Made by a program: the position numbers and the translations under genes
In this document: positions 16,752-25,720 of the stretch, one piece after another
How the letters are laid out: each line of letters starts with the position of its first letter
How positions within the stretch are numbered: position 1 is the first letter of the stretch
NCBI GenBank assembly: GCA_017622925.1
Contig: JAGAQC010000039.1
Coordinates: 27,572 to 91,571, forward strand
DNA length: 64,000 bases
Reading direction: 5' to 3'
Source: Ruminococcus sp.
GTDB taxonomy: Bacteria; Bacillota; Clostridia; Oscillospirales; Ruminococcaceae
The notes under the pieces: generated by a model
What the model saw: the letters and a program-made list of their open reading frames with translations, nothing else
What the model was told of the DNA's origin: nothing
The model's database searches: none

Positions 16752-18401
16752 TCATTGTCTCGAAAATTCTTTATTTTCGGATTTTATCTTTTGCTTGTGA
16801 TCGTACATTTCCTTATCGCACTCGGCGATTATCTTGCTGAACGTGGGGTAACGCTTGCTGTCATACACGGCAAAGCCGCATGCCACCGCAAAGGGATAGC
16901 CCTTGTCGATTTTTTTCTCGGCTTCGGCAATTCGCAGTATTTCGTCCTTTATCGGTTTACGGGACATGCAGACGAACTCGTCTCCGCCCGTTCTGTAAAC
17001 GTTTCCCGATTTTCCGATGATTTTCTTGAGCAATTCCGCACAGCGGATAATAGCCGCGTCGCCCTTATCGTGACCGTAATTATCGTTTATATATTTAAGG
17101 AAATTCACATCGCACAGAGCGAAATACATCGTCTTCAGCTTTTCCGCATCGGATTCCAGTTCAGCCGCCTTTTTTTCGTAAGCGTTTCTGTTGAACACCC
17201 TTGTCATAGCGTCAATGGAAACAAGCTCCAGAGCCTCGCTGTTCTTTTTATGGCGTTTGAAAATGAGTAATCCGACGACAAACAGTACCGCAAGAGCCGC
17301 AGCCGTACAACCGATAATAATGGCAAGTTTTATATTGTTGCTCTTTTTTACCAAGCCTGCCTTAGCGATAGTAACATTGTCAACATAGTAGGACATCAGG
17401 TCGTCGGGAGTAAGCTCCTCGCCCTCCTCGATGTTGTCTGTCTGTATATACAAGGAGATATTTTCGGCTTCTTCGGGAACTGTGTAATAACCGCTGATCT
17501 CAGTCCACTTGCCTTTTTTTATGTTCTTATCCGCAATAAGATTATAAGTGACCGCGCCGTTCACCGTATATTGAAGTTCCATTCTGAAAACATGGGAATC
17601 GGCATATTCCTTGCCGTTAAACATAACGTAAGCCGAGTAATAGTAGCTCTCGTTCTTTATTATCTTGTCCGAGATCGTAGCCGTAGGACCGTTCCAAGTG
17701 TTGGTGCGGTTAGTCGCATAAAGGGACTGTGAACCCGACTGACTGTACGCGTCTGTAAGGACGACTTTCATGTCGCCGCGCGAGACCCATTGTTCGGTAT
17801 CGTTTTCAAAGTCCATATTGTACTTGTCGAGATACTCCTTCGCATCGTCCTGTTTTGAAACGGCAGCGTTGCCCGAGATCGTGACATCATCAATAAAGAA
17901 ATCAAGAGCGGCGTCGGAGCATTCAAAATAGATGAGATAGGAAACAGCGTCCTCAGAGATCGCCAAGGAACTTGTAAGCTCCGTCCAGACGCCCGGCTCA
18001 ACATCTGCGCTGGCGATCTGTGTAAAAGCCTCGTTGCCGTAACTGTCAATATATTTAACAGTCCATGAAATAGTTTTTGCGGAGTCGCCCTCGTGATACA
18101 CCCACCCATCGAAATCGTAAGTTTCAGCGGCGTTGAAAATATCGTCGCAGTTCAGGGACGGACCTTCATAGGAGTTTTTTCTGCCGGTGATCTTGACAGA
18201 AGTGTCCCCCGAATGGGCAGCGGACGTATCAAGAGCGATACTTCCTCCGCCGAACGTCGCCCATTTTCCCAGCTCCTTATCGTCAAAATCGCAGCTTACG
18301 ATAACGCTGCTCTCGGCAGACGCGGAGATCGCGGGCGATATAAAAAATGCAGACGCGCTTATAGCTGCAACTGACGAAAGAAGCAAAGCTTTATAGTTCA
18401 T
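16752..18401 (-). CDS. Membrane diguanylate cyclase with two extracellular carbohydrate-binding-like domains (paralogue), 549 aa
   Basis: Same plan as the gene at 14512: signal peptide (about 1-29), sandwich domain 1 (CDFDDKELGKWATFG, YEGPSLNC), sandwich domain 2 (MDFENDTEQWVSRG, WNGPTATIS), a membrane span (LAIIIGCTAAALAVLFVVGL, about 360-382) and GGDEF (CDVNFLKYINDNYGHDKGD, TGGDEF). The active site looks intact and there is no RxxD site. The two genes probably arose by tandem duplication and have diverged mostly in the outer domains, so they may read different glycans. Start at 18401 with AGGTG upstream. The cyclase role is firm; carbohydrate binding is inferred from the sandwich pattern and the dockerin-rich genome. 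Confidence 0.85.
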   Translation of the reverse strand: MNYKALLLSSVAAISASAFFISPAISASAESSVIVSCDFDDKELGKWATFGGGSIALDTSAAHSGDTSVKITGRKNSYEGPSLNCDDIFNAAETYDFDGWVYHEGDSAKTISWTVKYIDSYGNEAFTQIASADVEPGVWTELTSSLAISEDAVSYLIYFECSDAALDFFIDDVTISGNAAVSKQDDAKEYLDKYNMDFENDTEQWVSRGDMKVVLTDAYSQSGSQSLYATNRTNTWNGPTATISDKIIKNESYYYSAYVMFNGKEYADSHVFRMELQYTVNGAVTYNLIADKNIKKGKWTEISGYYTVPEEAENISLYIQTDNIEEGEELTPDDLMSYYVDNVTIAKAGLVKKSNNIKLAIIIGCTAAALAVLFVVGLLIFKRHKKNSEALELVSIDAMTRVFNRNAYEKKAAELESDAEKLKTMYFALCDVNFLKYINDNYGHDKGDAAIIRCAELLKKIIGKSGNVYRTGGDEFVCMSRKPIKDEILRIAEAEKKIDKGYPFAVACGFAVYDSKRYPTFSKIIAECDKEMYDHKQKIKSENKEFSRQ

Positions 18402-18577
18402 ATCTATTCACCTGAAAATATCATAGTTTCAAAAATAAATTTGAAAACCGCCAATCTAACAAAAATGTATATACTTCATTATATCACTTTTCCATAAAAA
18501 AGTCTATAGAAAATTCAAAAAAACTTTATTTTCTTTCAAATTTTACAGCGTTATCAAAGAATATTCATAAAAGGTTC

Positions 18578-18605
18578 AAAAAAGCCGCCCATAAAGAGCG
18601 GCTTT
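18578..18605 (-). terminator. Rho-independent terminator of the lipoprotein gene
   Basis: AAAGCCGC (18581-18588) and GCGGCTTT (18598-18605) followed on the minus strand by TTTTTTGAACC. It starts 3 nt after the stop codon. Confidence 0.85.
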
Positions 18606-18608
18606 CTG

Positions 18609-19853
18609 TTATTGTGTCTGCGATTCGAGTTCCAGCTTGAATGGGGAGTATCGTCTGTAGGCTGATTTATTCTTTTCGACCGTAAGAGCCTTTGATTTTT
18701 CATCGAGGAAATCGGTAAATTCTTCGTAATATCTCATTGACTGGAGACTTTCTATGTTGTCCTCGCTCCAGTAGTCGTCCTCCGTCATTCTCTCTCTAAG
18801 GTCGCCTCTCAGCACAATGTAGATAGTATCCTCGCTGTACTCGTAGACCTGAGCTTCTCCGAGGGGCAGCTCGTTGAATACGAAGTCATTGAAAAGGCGT
18901 TCGTTTTTGGCGTCGTCCGTTTCCTCGGCAGGCTCTGTTTCGGTATCAGTCTCGGCAGCCTGTTCAGCGGAGGTCGTAGTCTGCTTCTGAACAAGGCGTT
19001 CGTTGGCATACGGGTCTGTCGTGGTCGTAGTCGTAGTTTCGTCGGAAGCCGCAGTTGTCGTGGTAGTGGTAGTTGTCACGGCTCCCGCGCCCTCGGCAGT
19101 CGTTGTATGAGCGGCGACATACTCGTCATACTCCTCGCTTACGGCGTCCATTTCGTGCATTTTATCGAGAACGTCTGACTTTCCGTTTATCTGCTTTGCG
19201 TACTTTTCAGCCATATTGCGAAGCTCTCTCTCCTTGTCGGGAGCGACCTTTTCTCCTGCCTCGTTTTTAAGGCTGATGGAAACATATTTAACTCGCGCGA
19301 AATTGTCAACGAAGTATTCCTTCAGCTCGTCCTCTGAGCAGCCCTTGTCTCCGTCAAAGCCGTAGTAATACTTGAATATTTCTCTTTCCTTAAAGGTGCT
19401 TTCAGCCATTTTCTGCATAGTTTCAAGGCTCACGCCGTTTTTGTCGAGCCTGCTGTCCTGATTGAAATAATAATCAGCCATTTCAGCGGCAGTATCCTTG
19501 TCCTCCTGCGAAAGCTCTCCGCCGATAGCGTCAAATTCATTCTGTATACCTGCGTAATCAATGCAGTATTCGGTCGCCTTGTTCTGTATCCAGTCGGTAG
19601 AATCTATCTCGTCTATTTTGGCGTTTCTGACGTCTTTAAGCTCAGGAGCTGCGCCGTTATTGTTTTGGAGTACGCCTGCCGCCTCGCTGTAGCCTTGCAT
19701 CGTATAATAAATGAACAAGCCTGCCGGTATATCATAGCCGCCTACAGTAAGAGCGTTTTTAGTTCCGCTGCCTATTGACGGCGTACAGCCTGCAAGCGCC
19801 GAAGCGATAGATACTGCCGTTACAGCAGCCGTGATCTTTTTTAAGGTTTTCAT
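18609..19853 (-). CDS. Foldase-like lipoprotein with SurA/PrsA-type N-terminal region, 414 aa
   Basis: The signal peptide ends in the lipobox ALAGC, so it is a lipid-anchored surface protein. Residues about 35-210 are helical and resemble the chaperone part of SurA/PrsA (VGGYDIPAGLFIYYTMQGY, ENFKEREIFKYYYG-like segments). A Thr-rich linker (about 250-290, runs of T) interrupts the chain. The remaining C-terminal part is short, and I cannot see a parvulin isomerase domain. It may be a chaperone for secreted proteins that lacks isomerase activity. It is transcribed alone from its own promoter (19908-19936) towards its own terminator, divergent from aroB. Start at 19853, 10 nt after GGAGG. Confidence 0.7.
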   Translation of the reverse strand: MKTLKKITAAVTAVSIASALAGCTPSIGSGTKNALTVGGYDIPAGLFIYYTMQGYSEAAGVLQNNNGAAPELKDVRNAKIDEIDSTDWIQNKATEYCIDYAGIQNEFDAIGGELSQEDKDTAAEMADYYFNQDSRLDKNGVSLETMQKMAESTFKEREIFKYYYGFDGDKGCSEDELKEYFVDNFARVKYVSISLKNEAGEKVAPDKERELRNMAEKYAKQINGKSDVLDKMHEMDAVSEEYDEYVAAHTTTAEGAGAVTTTTTTTTAASDETTTTTTTDPYANERLVQKQTTTSAEQAAETDTETEPAEETDDAKNERLFNDFVFNELPLGEAQVYEYSEDTIYIVLRGDLRERMTEDDYWSEDNIESLQSMRYYEEFTDFLDEKSKALTVEKNKSAYRRYSPFKLELESQTQ

Positions 19854-19907
19854 TTAACTTCTGCCTCCGATATAATAAATTTTAGAATTAATTTCATATA
19901 CCTTTTC

Positions 19908-19936
19908 ATTATACATCATTTTTTTTGATTTGTCCA
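19908..19936 (-). promoter_or_regulatory. Sigma-A promoter of the lipoprotein gene
   Basis: TGGACA (19936-19931), 17-nt spacer, TATAAT (19913-19908). Confidence 0.7.
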
Positions 19937-20050
19937 TAGGTAAACGAAAATTTTTTTCTTTCTTTCACATTTTCGGCAAATTCATACACTTTTACAGCAA
20001 TTATTCTTTTTTCCGACATGTTATTTTTCGTGTTTTTGCACAAAAACGCC

Positions 20051-20079
20051 TTGACAAGCTATCGGAGCTGTGTTATAAT
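20051..20079 (+). promoter_or_regulatory. Consensus sigma-A promoter of the aro operon
   Basis: TTGACA (20051-20056), 17-nt spacer, TATAAT (20074-20079): a perfect match. The start site would be near 20086, leaving a leader of about 30 nt before aroB. Confidence 0.9.
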
Positions 20080-20117
20080 TAATATGTATATTTGAAAAAT
20101 CTGGAGCGTGATCTACC

Positions 20118-21161
20118 TTGAAAACCATTCATATTGAGACAAGCAGTCCCTACGATGTATATATAGAAAGAGGTTCGCTTGCCAAAAGCGGCGAACTTAT
20201 ATCAAAAGTTATTGATTCAAAAAAAACCGTTATTATAACCGATGATACCGTAAATTCGCTTTATACGGACACTCTTGTGCAGTCACTTGAAAAAAGCGGG
20301 ATAAGTCCGTCCGTATTTGTATTTCCGCACGGAGAACAGTCAAAAAATTTAAACGTTCTCGGCGGAATATATGACTTTCTCTGTAAAAAAAGAATTACAA
20401 GAAGCGATTTTATTATAGCTCTCGGCGGAGGAGTTGTCGGCGATATTACGGGATTTGCGGCAGCGTCGTTCCTGCGCGGTATCAAGTTTGTACAGATACC
20501 CACAACGCTGCTTGCTCAGGTGGATTCCTCTGTCGGCGGTAAAACGGCAATTGACATAGCAGGCGGAAAAAACCTCGTAGGAGCTTTCAAACAGCCTGCG
20601 CTCGTTATCTGCGACAGCGACATACTCCGCACACTTCCGCAAAGCGAACTCTCATGCGGTATGGCGGAGGTCATAAAATACGGCATGATTCGTGACGAAA
20701 AACTCTTTGAAGTTCTTGAAAAGCACGATATATCGAACGTTGACGAAGTTATGGACGATATTGTTTATACCTGCATTGACATAAAAAGAGAAGTGGTTGA
20801 AAACGACGAATTTGACAAAGGCGAACGCATGATGCTCAATTTCGGACATACTCTCGGTCACGCTATCGAGGGCTGGCATAATTACACCAATTACACGCAC
20901 GGAATGGGCGTTGCCGTCGGAATGTGCATGATAACGGAACGTCTGTGCAGTCCCGAACTTGCCGAAAGACTGAAAAAATGCGTTGTTTCCTATGGACTTC
21001 CCACATCAACTGAAGCTCCGCTTTCCGAACTTCTCCCCTTCTGTTCAACCGATAAAAAATGCGAGTCAGGCAGCATAAGTTATATTATCTGCAATAAGAT
21101 CGGCAAAGCTGAAATTAAAAAAGTAACCGTTGCCGAATTTGAAAAACTCATGGAGGGATAA
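20118..21161 (+). CDS. aroB: 3-dehydroquinate synthase AroB
   Basis: Second step of the shikimate pathway: converts DAHP to 3-dehydroquinate with NAD and a metal ion. The family's landmarks are GGGVVGDITGFAA for NAD binding, the substrate loop DSSVGGKTAID, KYGMIRD, and the metal ligands in GHTLGHAIE and THGMGVAVG. At 347 residues it is near the usual length. The start is a TTG at 20118, with GGAG 11 nt upstream; no ATG gives a better fit to the N-terminus (KTIHIETSSPYDVYIERGSL). First gene of aroB-aroA-aroC. Confidence 0.95.
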   Translation: MKTIHIETSSPYDVYIERGSLAKSGELISKVIDSKKTVIITDDTVNSLYTDTLVQSLEKSGISPSVFVFPHGEQSKNLNVLGGIYDFLCKKRITRSDFIIALGGGVVGDITGFAAASFLRGIKFVQIPTTLLAQVDSSVGGKTAIDIAGGKNLVGAFKQPALVICDSDILRTLPQSELSCGMAEVIKYGMIRDEKLFEVLEKHDISNVDEVMDDIVYTCIDIKREVVENDEFDKGERMMLNFGHTLGHAIEGWHNYTNYTHGMGVAVGMCMITERLCSPELAERLKKCVVSYGLPTSTEAPLSELLPFCSTDKKCESGSISYIICNKIGKAEIKKVTVAEFEKLMEG

Positions 21162-21164
21162 AAT

Positions 21165-22406
21165 ATGGATATGCTGATAAGACCCTCCAAACTTCGCGGA
21201 AAAGTCCGCATACCTGCATCTAAAAGCTGCGCACATCGTGCATTGATCTGTGCAGCTCTTGCAAACGGTCATTCAACAGTAACCGGACTGAATTATTCAA
21301 AAGATATTGATGCAACAATAGATGCCATGTCTGCACTGGGAGCAAAATTCTGTGTGGGACAGCATAACAGTCATATCCAACAGATTTTCGGAATAGAAAA
21401 AAGTCCCGAAAAAGCCGTCATCGACTGCAACGAAAGCGGTTCTACTCTCAGGTTCATTATTCCCATTGCGGCGGCTCTCGGAGTGGAAACAGAATTTCAC
21501 GGCAGGGGCAGACTTCCTCAGCGACCGATAGATATTTACACAAGAGAATTGACCAAGCATGGAATAACTTTTGACTATAATAACACCATGCCGTTCACTA
21601 TCTCGGGCAAACTTACAAGCGGCACTTACGAGATAGAGGGTAACGTATCGTCGCAATTCATTACGGGACTTCTCTTTGCACTTCCGCTTGTTGACGGCGA
21701 TTCCGAAATTATCCTCACATCTCATCTTGAATCACGCCCGTATGTTGATATAACGATAGATACGCTGAAACGCTTCGGCATTGTTATTGACGAAACCGAA
21801 AACGGCTTTAAAATCAAAGGCGGACAGAAATATACTCCGCACAACGAACAGGTCGAGGGCGACTATTCACAGGCGGCATTTTTCTGCGTTGCAAATGCTC
21901 TCGGCTCGCATATCAGCATGGAAAATCTCGATCCTGACAGCGTACAGGGAGACAAAAAAATCATAGAAATTACAGTATCTGCCACATCAGACGAAAAAAT
22001 AACAGGATTCAAGGCGGACTGCTCCGATATTCCCGACCTTGTGCCTATTCTTTCGGTACTGGGCGCATACGGCTCTGAAAAATCAGTGATCTACAATGCC
22101 GAAAGACTCAGGATAAAAGAAAGCGACCGCCTTGCCGCATGCGCAAATATGCTGAATAATCTCGGCGGAAATGTCACCGTTACCCCCGACGGACTTGAAA
22201 TCGACCCTACAGGAAAGCTTCACGGCGGAACTGTTGACAGTTGCGGCGACCACCGTATCGTTATGGCGGCGGCAATTGCCGCTCTCCGCTGTGACGGGGA
22301 AGTCATCATAAAGGGCGCAGAAGCGGTAAGCAAATCCTATCCCAATTTCTTTGATGACTATAAAAATCTCGGAGGTAAGGCTGATGTCATTGATATGGAA
22401 CAATAA
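21165..22406 (+). CDS. aroA: EPSP synthase (3-phosphoshikimate 1-carboxyvinyltransferase) AroA
   Basis: Transfers enolpyruvyl from PEP to shikimate 3-phosphate, the step before AroC. Motifs seen: KLRGKVRIPASKSCAHRALI at the N-terminus, the PEP-binding NESGSTLRF, RPYVDITIDTL, and RLRIKESDRLAA. The length of 413 residues is normal. It begins 3 nt after aroB behind GGAGGG and overlaps aroC by 23 nt, so the three are translated together. Confidence 0.95.
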   Translation: MDMLIRPSKLRGKVRIPASKSCAHRALICAALANGHSTVTGLNYSKDIDATIDAMSALGAKFCVGQHNSHIQQIFGIEKSPEKAVIDCNESGSTLRFIIPIAAALGVETEFHGRGRLPQRPIDIYTRELTKHGITFDYNNTMPFTISGKLTSGTYEIEGNVSSQFITGLLFALPLVDGDSEIILTSHLESRPYVDITIDTLKRFGIVIDETENGFKIKGGQKYTPHNEQVEGDYSQAAFFCVANALGSHISMENLDPDSVQGDKKIIEITVSATSDEKITGFKADCSDIPDLVPILSVLGAYGSEKSVIYNAERLRIKESDRLAACANMLNNLGGNVTVTPDGLEIDPTGKLHGGTVDSCGDHRIVMAAAIAALRCDGEVIIKGAEAVSKSYPNFFDDYKNLGGKADVIDMEQ

Positions 22407-23403
22407 AATATCCGTTTCGTATTTCGGCGAGGCTCACGACTCCGTTGTAGGCGTAACGATAAGCGGTATACCCGAGGGAGAATACATTTCCTCCGAGGAG
22501 ATAGTGAAATTTCTGAGCAGACTGTCTCCGAAATCTCTCGGCATGGCTGAAAAGCTCCCGACGCCGAGGATAATGTCGGGACTTATGAACGAGAGAACTA
22601 CGGGCGCGCCCCTCTGCGCCATTCTCCAAAATACAAAGTCTCAGGCGGTTTCGGCTGAAAAACCCGAAAACATGCGTTACGGTCACGGCGACTATACGGG
22701 AGCGGTCTGCTGCCGAGGTTACTGCGACGCTGAAAAAAAATCCCGTTCTGCGGAAAGATTCGCAGTTCCGCTCTGTTTTGCAGGAGCTGTTTGCGGTCAG
22801 ATACTGGAACGGCGCGGGATTTATACGGGCGGTCATATCGCAAGAATCCATAACGTAAAGGATAATCCTTTCGATACGGTAAGACTGTCCCGTGACGCGG
22901 TACTCAGCGTGCGTTTCAAGGATTTTCCCGTAATAAACGACCGTGTCGGCTGGAATATGCTTGAAAATATCGCTATGGCTCGTGAATCGGGCGAATCGCT
23001 CGGCGGTATCGTTGAATGCGCTTCGGTGAACGTTCCATCAGGCGTCGGTTCGCCCGTTTTTGACGGACTTGCGAACTGCATTTCGCAACTGCTTTTCACG
23101 CTCCCCGATATTACAGGAGTTGAGTTCGGCGACGGCTTTTCGGCTGCGGAAATGCCCGGAAGTCAATACGCCGACGTATCCTATATAACCGAACAGGGAT
23201 ACTCAATGACAAAAACCAACAGCCACGGCGGAATGATAAACGGTATATCATCGGGTATGCCAATAACGCTGAAAGCCGCTTTTAAGCCGCCGAAAATAGG
23301 TTCTGCCGACTGCTGTACGATTCCCCGAGCCGTGGTATACACCGAATCGGCGGTGAATATCGCGCTTCTTACGGCAATGCTCGATTATCCCAATTTTTGT
23401 TAG
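22384..23403 (+). CDS. aroC: Chorismate synthase AroC, divergent active-site signature
   Basis: Last common step of aromatic biosynthesis: makes chorismate from EPSP using reduced FMN. Homology is clear from WNNKISVSYFGEAHDSVVG, RYGHGDYTG (catalytic His), VPLCFAGAVC, GVEFGDGF, GGMINGISSGMP and TIPRAVVYTESA. The region that normally reads about GGGxFSGRxTA is DAEKKSRSAERFA here: the glycines are lost and one Arg stays. A frameshift does not explain it, since no other frame restores the motif, although a run of eight A lies there. Start at 22384, 8 nt after GGAGG; an earlier frame start at 22351 lies deep in aroA. The enzyme may still work or may have drifted; being the only aroC seen, it is probably active. 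Confidence 0.88.
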   Translation: MSLIWNNKISVSYFGEAHDSVVGVTISGIPEGEYISSEEIVKFLSRLSPKSLGMAEKLPTPRIMSGLMNERTTGAPLCAILQNTKSQAVSAEKPENMRYGHGDYTGAVCCRGYCDAEKKSRSAERFAVPLCFAGAVCGQILERRGIYTGGHIARIHNVKDNPFDTVRLSRDAVLSVRFKDFPVINDRVGWNMLENIAMARESGESLGGIVECASVNVPSGVGSPVFDGLANCISQLLFTLPDITGVEFGDGFSAAEMPGSQYADVSYITEQGYSMTKTNSHGGMINGISSGMPITLKAAFKPPKIGSADCCTIPRAVVYTESAVNIALLTAMLDYPNFC

Positions 23404-23417
23404 AATTTTAAGCGTTC

Positions 23418-23647
23418 TAATATCGGGATTCCAAAGGGACGGTGTCCCTTTGGCGGAGTCCAGAGGCAGCGCCTCTGGTGGGGTGTGGGGCAACGCCCCG
23501 CAAAGCTTTTAAGCGCTCCGCAAAGGGTGAATTTCAAAACAGTCCGCAGGAATGTTTTGAAAGAGGTGACTCCCCACGGGTGGGGAGATGCCCGAAGGGC
23601 AGAGGGGACGGCACGAAGTGCGCCCTGCAAGAGAGGGCGTTCCCTTA
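23418..23647. repeat. Multi-hairpin repeat, 230 bp (GGGAACGCCCTC family, with insert)
   Basis: Opposite orientation to the copy at 14318: starts AATATCGGGATTCCAAAGGG and ends GAGAGGGCGTTCCCTTA. It carries an extra segment of about 60 bp (AGGTGACTCCCCACGGGTGG and further hairpins). It lies between aroC and the DUF4364 gene. Confidence 0.8.
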
Positions 23648-23717
23648 ATGATACAGGAAAACTAATCAGAAAACAATGTTTTATATCCGTCCGTTAAGCC
23701 TTAAAGAGGTGGTATTT

Positions 23718-24311
23718 ATGCTGGATGAAAATATTTTTAAAATGTCCGAAAAAGCAGATACGGAGATAAAAGACGTACCTACGCTGAATATCCTTATCTG
23801 CTATCTTCTCAATAAGATCGGCAAACCCGTAAATACGGAGCATCTATACGATATCCTTATAACAACGGGACTTATTAATTATTTTTACTATCAGGATTCT
23901 ATCGGTTTTCTGCTTGAAAATAATCTTATCAAAACCGAAACAGCCGAAAACGGAGAGGATAGCTACGTACTGCTCCCAAAAGGCGTGAGATGCGCTAAAG
24001 AGCTGAAAAAATACGCTCCGAAATCCTACCGCGACAAGCTCGTTTTAGCGGCTCTCAGATACTTTGCCCGACTGAAAATGGAACAGGAAATAAAAATCGA
24101 ATACTCAGAAGTCGAAAACGGCTGCTATATCCGCATTCGCTGCCTTGATACGAAAAACGACCTTATGGACTTAAAGCTGTTCGCTCCCGATATGACGCAG
24201 GCGAAGCTTATCGGAGACAAGATACTCCTTAATCCGGCAGGCTTCTACAGCAAGGTGATCGAGCTGGCGCTTTCAAACAAGGAGATCGCTTATGACCTTA
24301 CCGATAACTGA
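23718..24311 (+). CDS. DUF4364 family protein, 197 aa
   Basis: Matches DUF4364, a Clostridia family with a winged-helix-like N-terminal half (VPTLNILICYLLNKIGKPVNTEHLYDILI, then a GFLLENNLI wing) and a C-terminal beta domain. It is thought to be a transcriptional regulator, but its targets are unknown. Start at 23718 with AGAGGTGG upstream; an earlier start at 23676 lies at the end of the repeat and is unsupported. It overlaps the next small membrane gene by 20 nt and leads a four-gene run that ends in a dockerin protein. Confidence 0.82.
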   Translation: MLDENIFKMSEKADTEIKDVPTLNILICYLLNKIGKPVNTEHLYDILITTGLINYFYYQDSIGFLLENNLIKTETAENGEDSYVLLPKGVRCAKELKKYAPKSYRDKLVLAALRYFARLKMEQEIKIEYSEVENGCYIRIRCLDTKNDLMDLKLFAPDMTQAKLIGDKILLNPAGFYSKVIELALSNKEIAYDLTDN

Positions 24312-24501
24312 ATTTACCGTGTATCTTGCCGAAAACAACGCTTCCTCGGACTTATCGACAGGTATCGTTATACTTGTTTCAGCCGTTATTTTTATAGCTG
24401 CAACAGCTCTCGGCGGAATATTGTCATACAAGATAAAGCTCAATGACCTTAGAAAAAAATCAGCCGAAGAAAAGTCCGCCGAAAACGATAAGGAAGGGTG
24501 A
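24292..24501 (+). CDS. Small single-span membrane protein, 69 aa
   Basis: One membrane segment (TGIVILVSAVIFIAATALGGIL, about 23-44), then a charged tail (DLRKKSAEEKSAENDKEG). The ATG at 24292 lies inside the DUF4364 gene behind AAGGAG. Function unknown. It could anchor or report to the DUF4364 protein, judging only by position. Confidence 0.7.
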   Translation: MTLPITEFTVYLAENNASSDLSTGIVILVSAVIFIAATALGGILSYKIKLNDLRKKSAEEKSAENDKEG

Positions 24502-24506
24502 TAGCC

Positions 24507-24833
24507 ATGCTTCCTTACCGATGCCGCCAGATACGAAACGATACGGACATGTACATCAACTCACGATACGCAGGCTTTCAGAAATTAAAGACTATCGAGG
24601 AGTATTTCGAGGAATACCGCCGCTTAGCCGCAGAAAAAGCAAAGTTTACGAAATGGGATCATGTTGTGCTTTATGCCGTATATGAATACGACCTGCCCTA
24701 TCAGACGCTTGTTTCGGCTGACTTTGTTTTATTGGAAATACCATACGACATTTATATTGAATTTGCGCAGAAGTTTACAGACCGAACACGTTTCTTTTTT
24801 ATCAGAGGAAGAAAGGAGTACTATGAATATTAA
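24507..24833 (+). CDS. Unknown protein, 108 aa
   Basis: Starts MLPYRCRQIRNDTDMYINSR. Rich in Tyr, Phe, Arg and Glu and probably soluble; there is no signal peptide. The ATG at 24507 is 9 nt after AAGGAAGG; a GTG at 24498 is too close to that site. Its end overlaps the start of the dockerin gene by 11 nt, so the two are coupled. I do not recognise a family. Confidence 0.7.
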   Translation: MLPYRCRQIRNDTDMYINSRYAGFQKLKTIEEYFEEYRRLAAEKAKFTKWDHVVLYAVYEYDLPYQTLVSADFVLLEIPYDIYIEFAQKFTDRTRFFFIRGRKEYYEY

Positions 24834-25656
24834 AAAACGGCTTATCTCAGCAGCCGCCGCGCTCATGTTCACCGCTGCGTGTATTCCCGTTAGTTCAACT
24901 GCTGAGGAAACTCATACAGTGACCGTAATGGGATACAACGATGACGAACCTCCGATCGCCGTACTTACAGTACCTCACGGAAATTCCGTCGATCTCAGCG
25001 GATACGAAAGTTCACAAGCCCTTAATTACCATATCGACGATTATACTCAGGTCGGATTCAGTCAATGGAGCGAATATCCCGAGACCGTTACCGAGGACAT
25101 TACCGTACATGCGCTGTCCGTGAAAATGAAAATAGAATGCAGCGGCAAGCCCTCTAAGACCGAGTATTTTTCAAAAAGCGGAAAAGTAAATACGAACGGT
25201 CTTAAAGTAACGATCACGAAATATACTCAGCTCCCCGAAAAGGACAAAAACGGCAGCTTTATTACAGATATTGAAGTTACCGATATATCGGACGCTTGTA
25301 CGACCGTCCCCGCTGTAATAGATAAAGCGTTCCTGACCGATAATACGGCTTCTGTAAGCATAATCCCCCCCAACAGCAACAGAGCCATAGTTACATATGA
25401 CATAAGCTATTTTGAGGGACTCGGCGATGTGGACGGAAACGGCTCTATCGACACTTCCGACGCCACCGAGATACTTAAATTATACGCTTTGTTTTCAACG
25501 GGCAAACCTCCTGTTCTCACCGAACAGCAGAGACTTACCTGCGACGTTGACAGAAACGACGTCATTGAAGCCTCCGACGCCGTGGTAATTCAGAAATATT
25601 ATGGCGCATCCATGACTTCCCACGAAGATGTATCATGGGACGACATACTTTCATGA
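24823..25656 (+). CDS. Secreted dockerin protein, 277 aa
   Basis: A signal peptide (1-28, KRLISAAAALMFTAACIPVSS) leads to an export-ready protein. The middle (about 30-195) is beta-rich and unrecognised, with an InlB-like start (TVTVMGYNDDEPPIAVLTV, HALSVKM). The C-terminus is a type I dockerin with two calcium-binding repeats (GDVDGNGSIDTSDATEILK and CDVDRNDVIEASDAVVIQKYY), which would dock it to a cohesin scaffold. Start at 24823 behind AAAGGAG. It is the last gene of the DUF4364 run. Confidence 0.82.
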   Translation: MNIKKRLISAAAALMFTAACIPVSSTAEETHTVTVMGYNDDEPPIAVLTVPHGNSVDLSGYESSQALNYHIDDYTQVGFSQWSEYPETVTEDITVHALSVKMKIECSGKPSKTEYFSKSGKVNTNGLKVTITKYTQLPEKDKNGSFITDIEVTDISDACTTVPAVIDKAFLTDNTASVSIIPPNSNRAIVTYDISYFEGLGDVDGNGSIDTSDATEILKLYALFSTGKPPVLTEQQRLTCDVDRNDVIEASDAVVIQKYYGASMTSHEDVSWDDILS

Positions 25657-25677
25657 TTCAGCTTTCAAAATACAAAA

Positions 25678-25714
25678 AAGCACGTAAAGCCTTAAAATCA
25701 GGCTCTACGTGCTT
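25678..25714. terminator. Bidirectional terminator between convergent genes
   Basis: AAGCACGTA/TACGTGCTT and AGCCT/AGGCT form a two-part stem with a short loop. The minus strand continues with TTTTTTGT; the plus side has T-runs only 10 nt further on. Confidence 0.75.
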
Positions 25715-25720
25715 GAAAAG

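Noticed and set aside
18609-19853. Calling the lipoprotein PrsA
   Set aside because: No parvulin domain could be seen, so only a foldase-like label is given.
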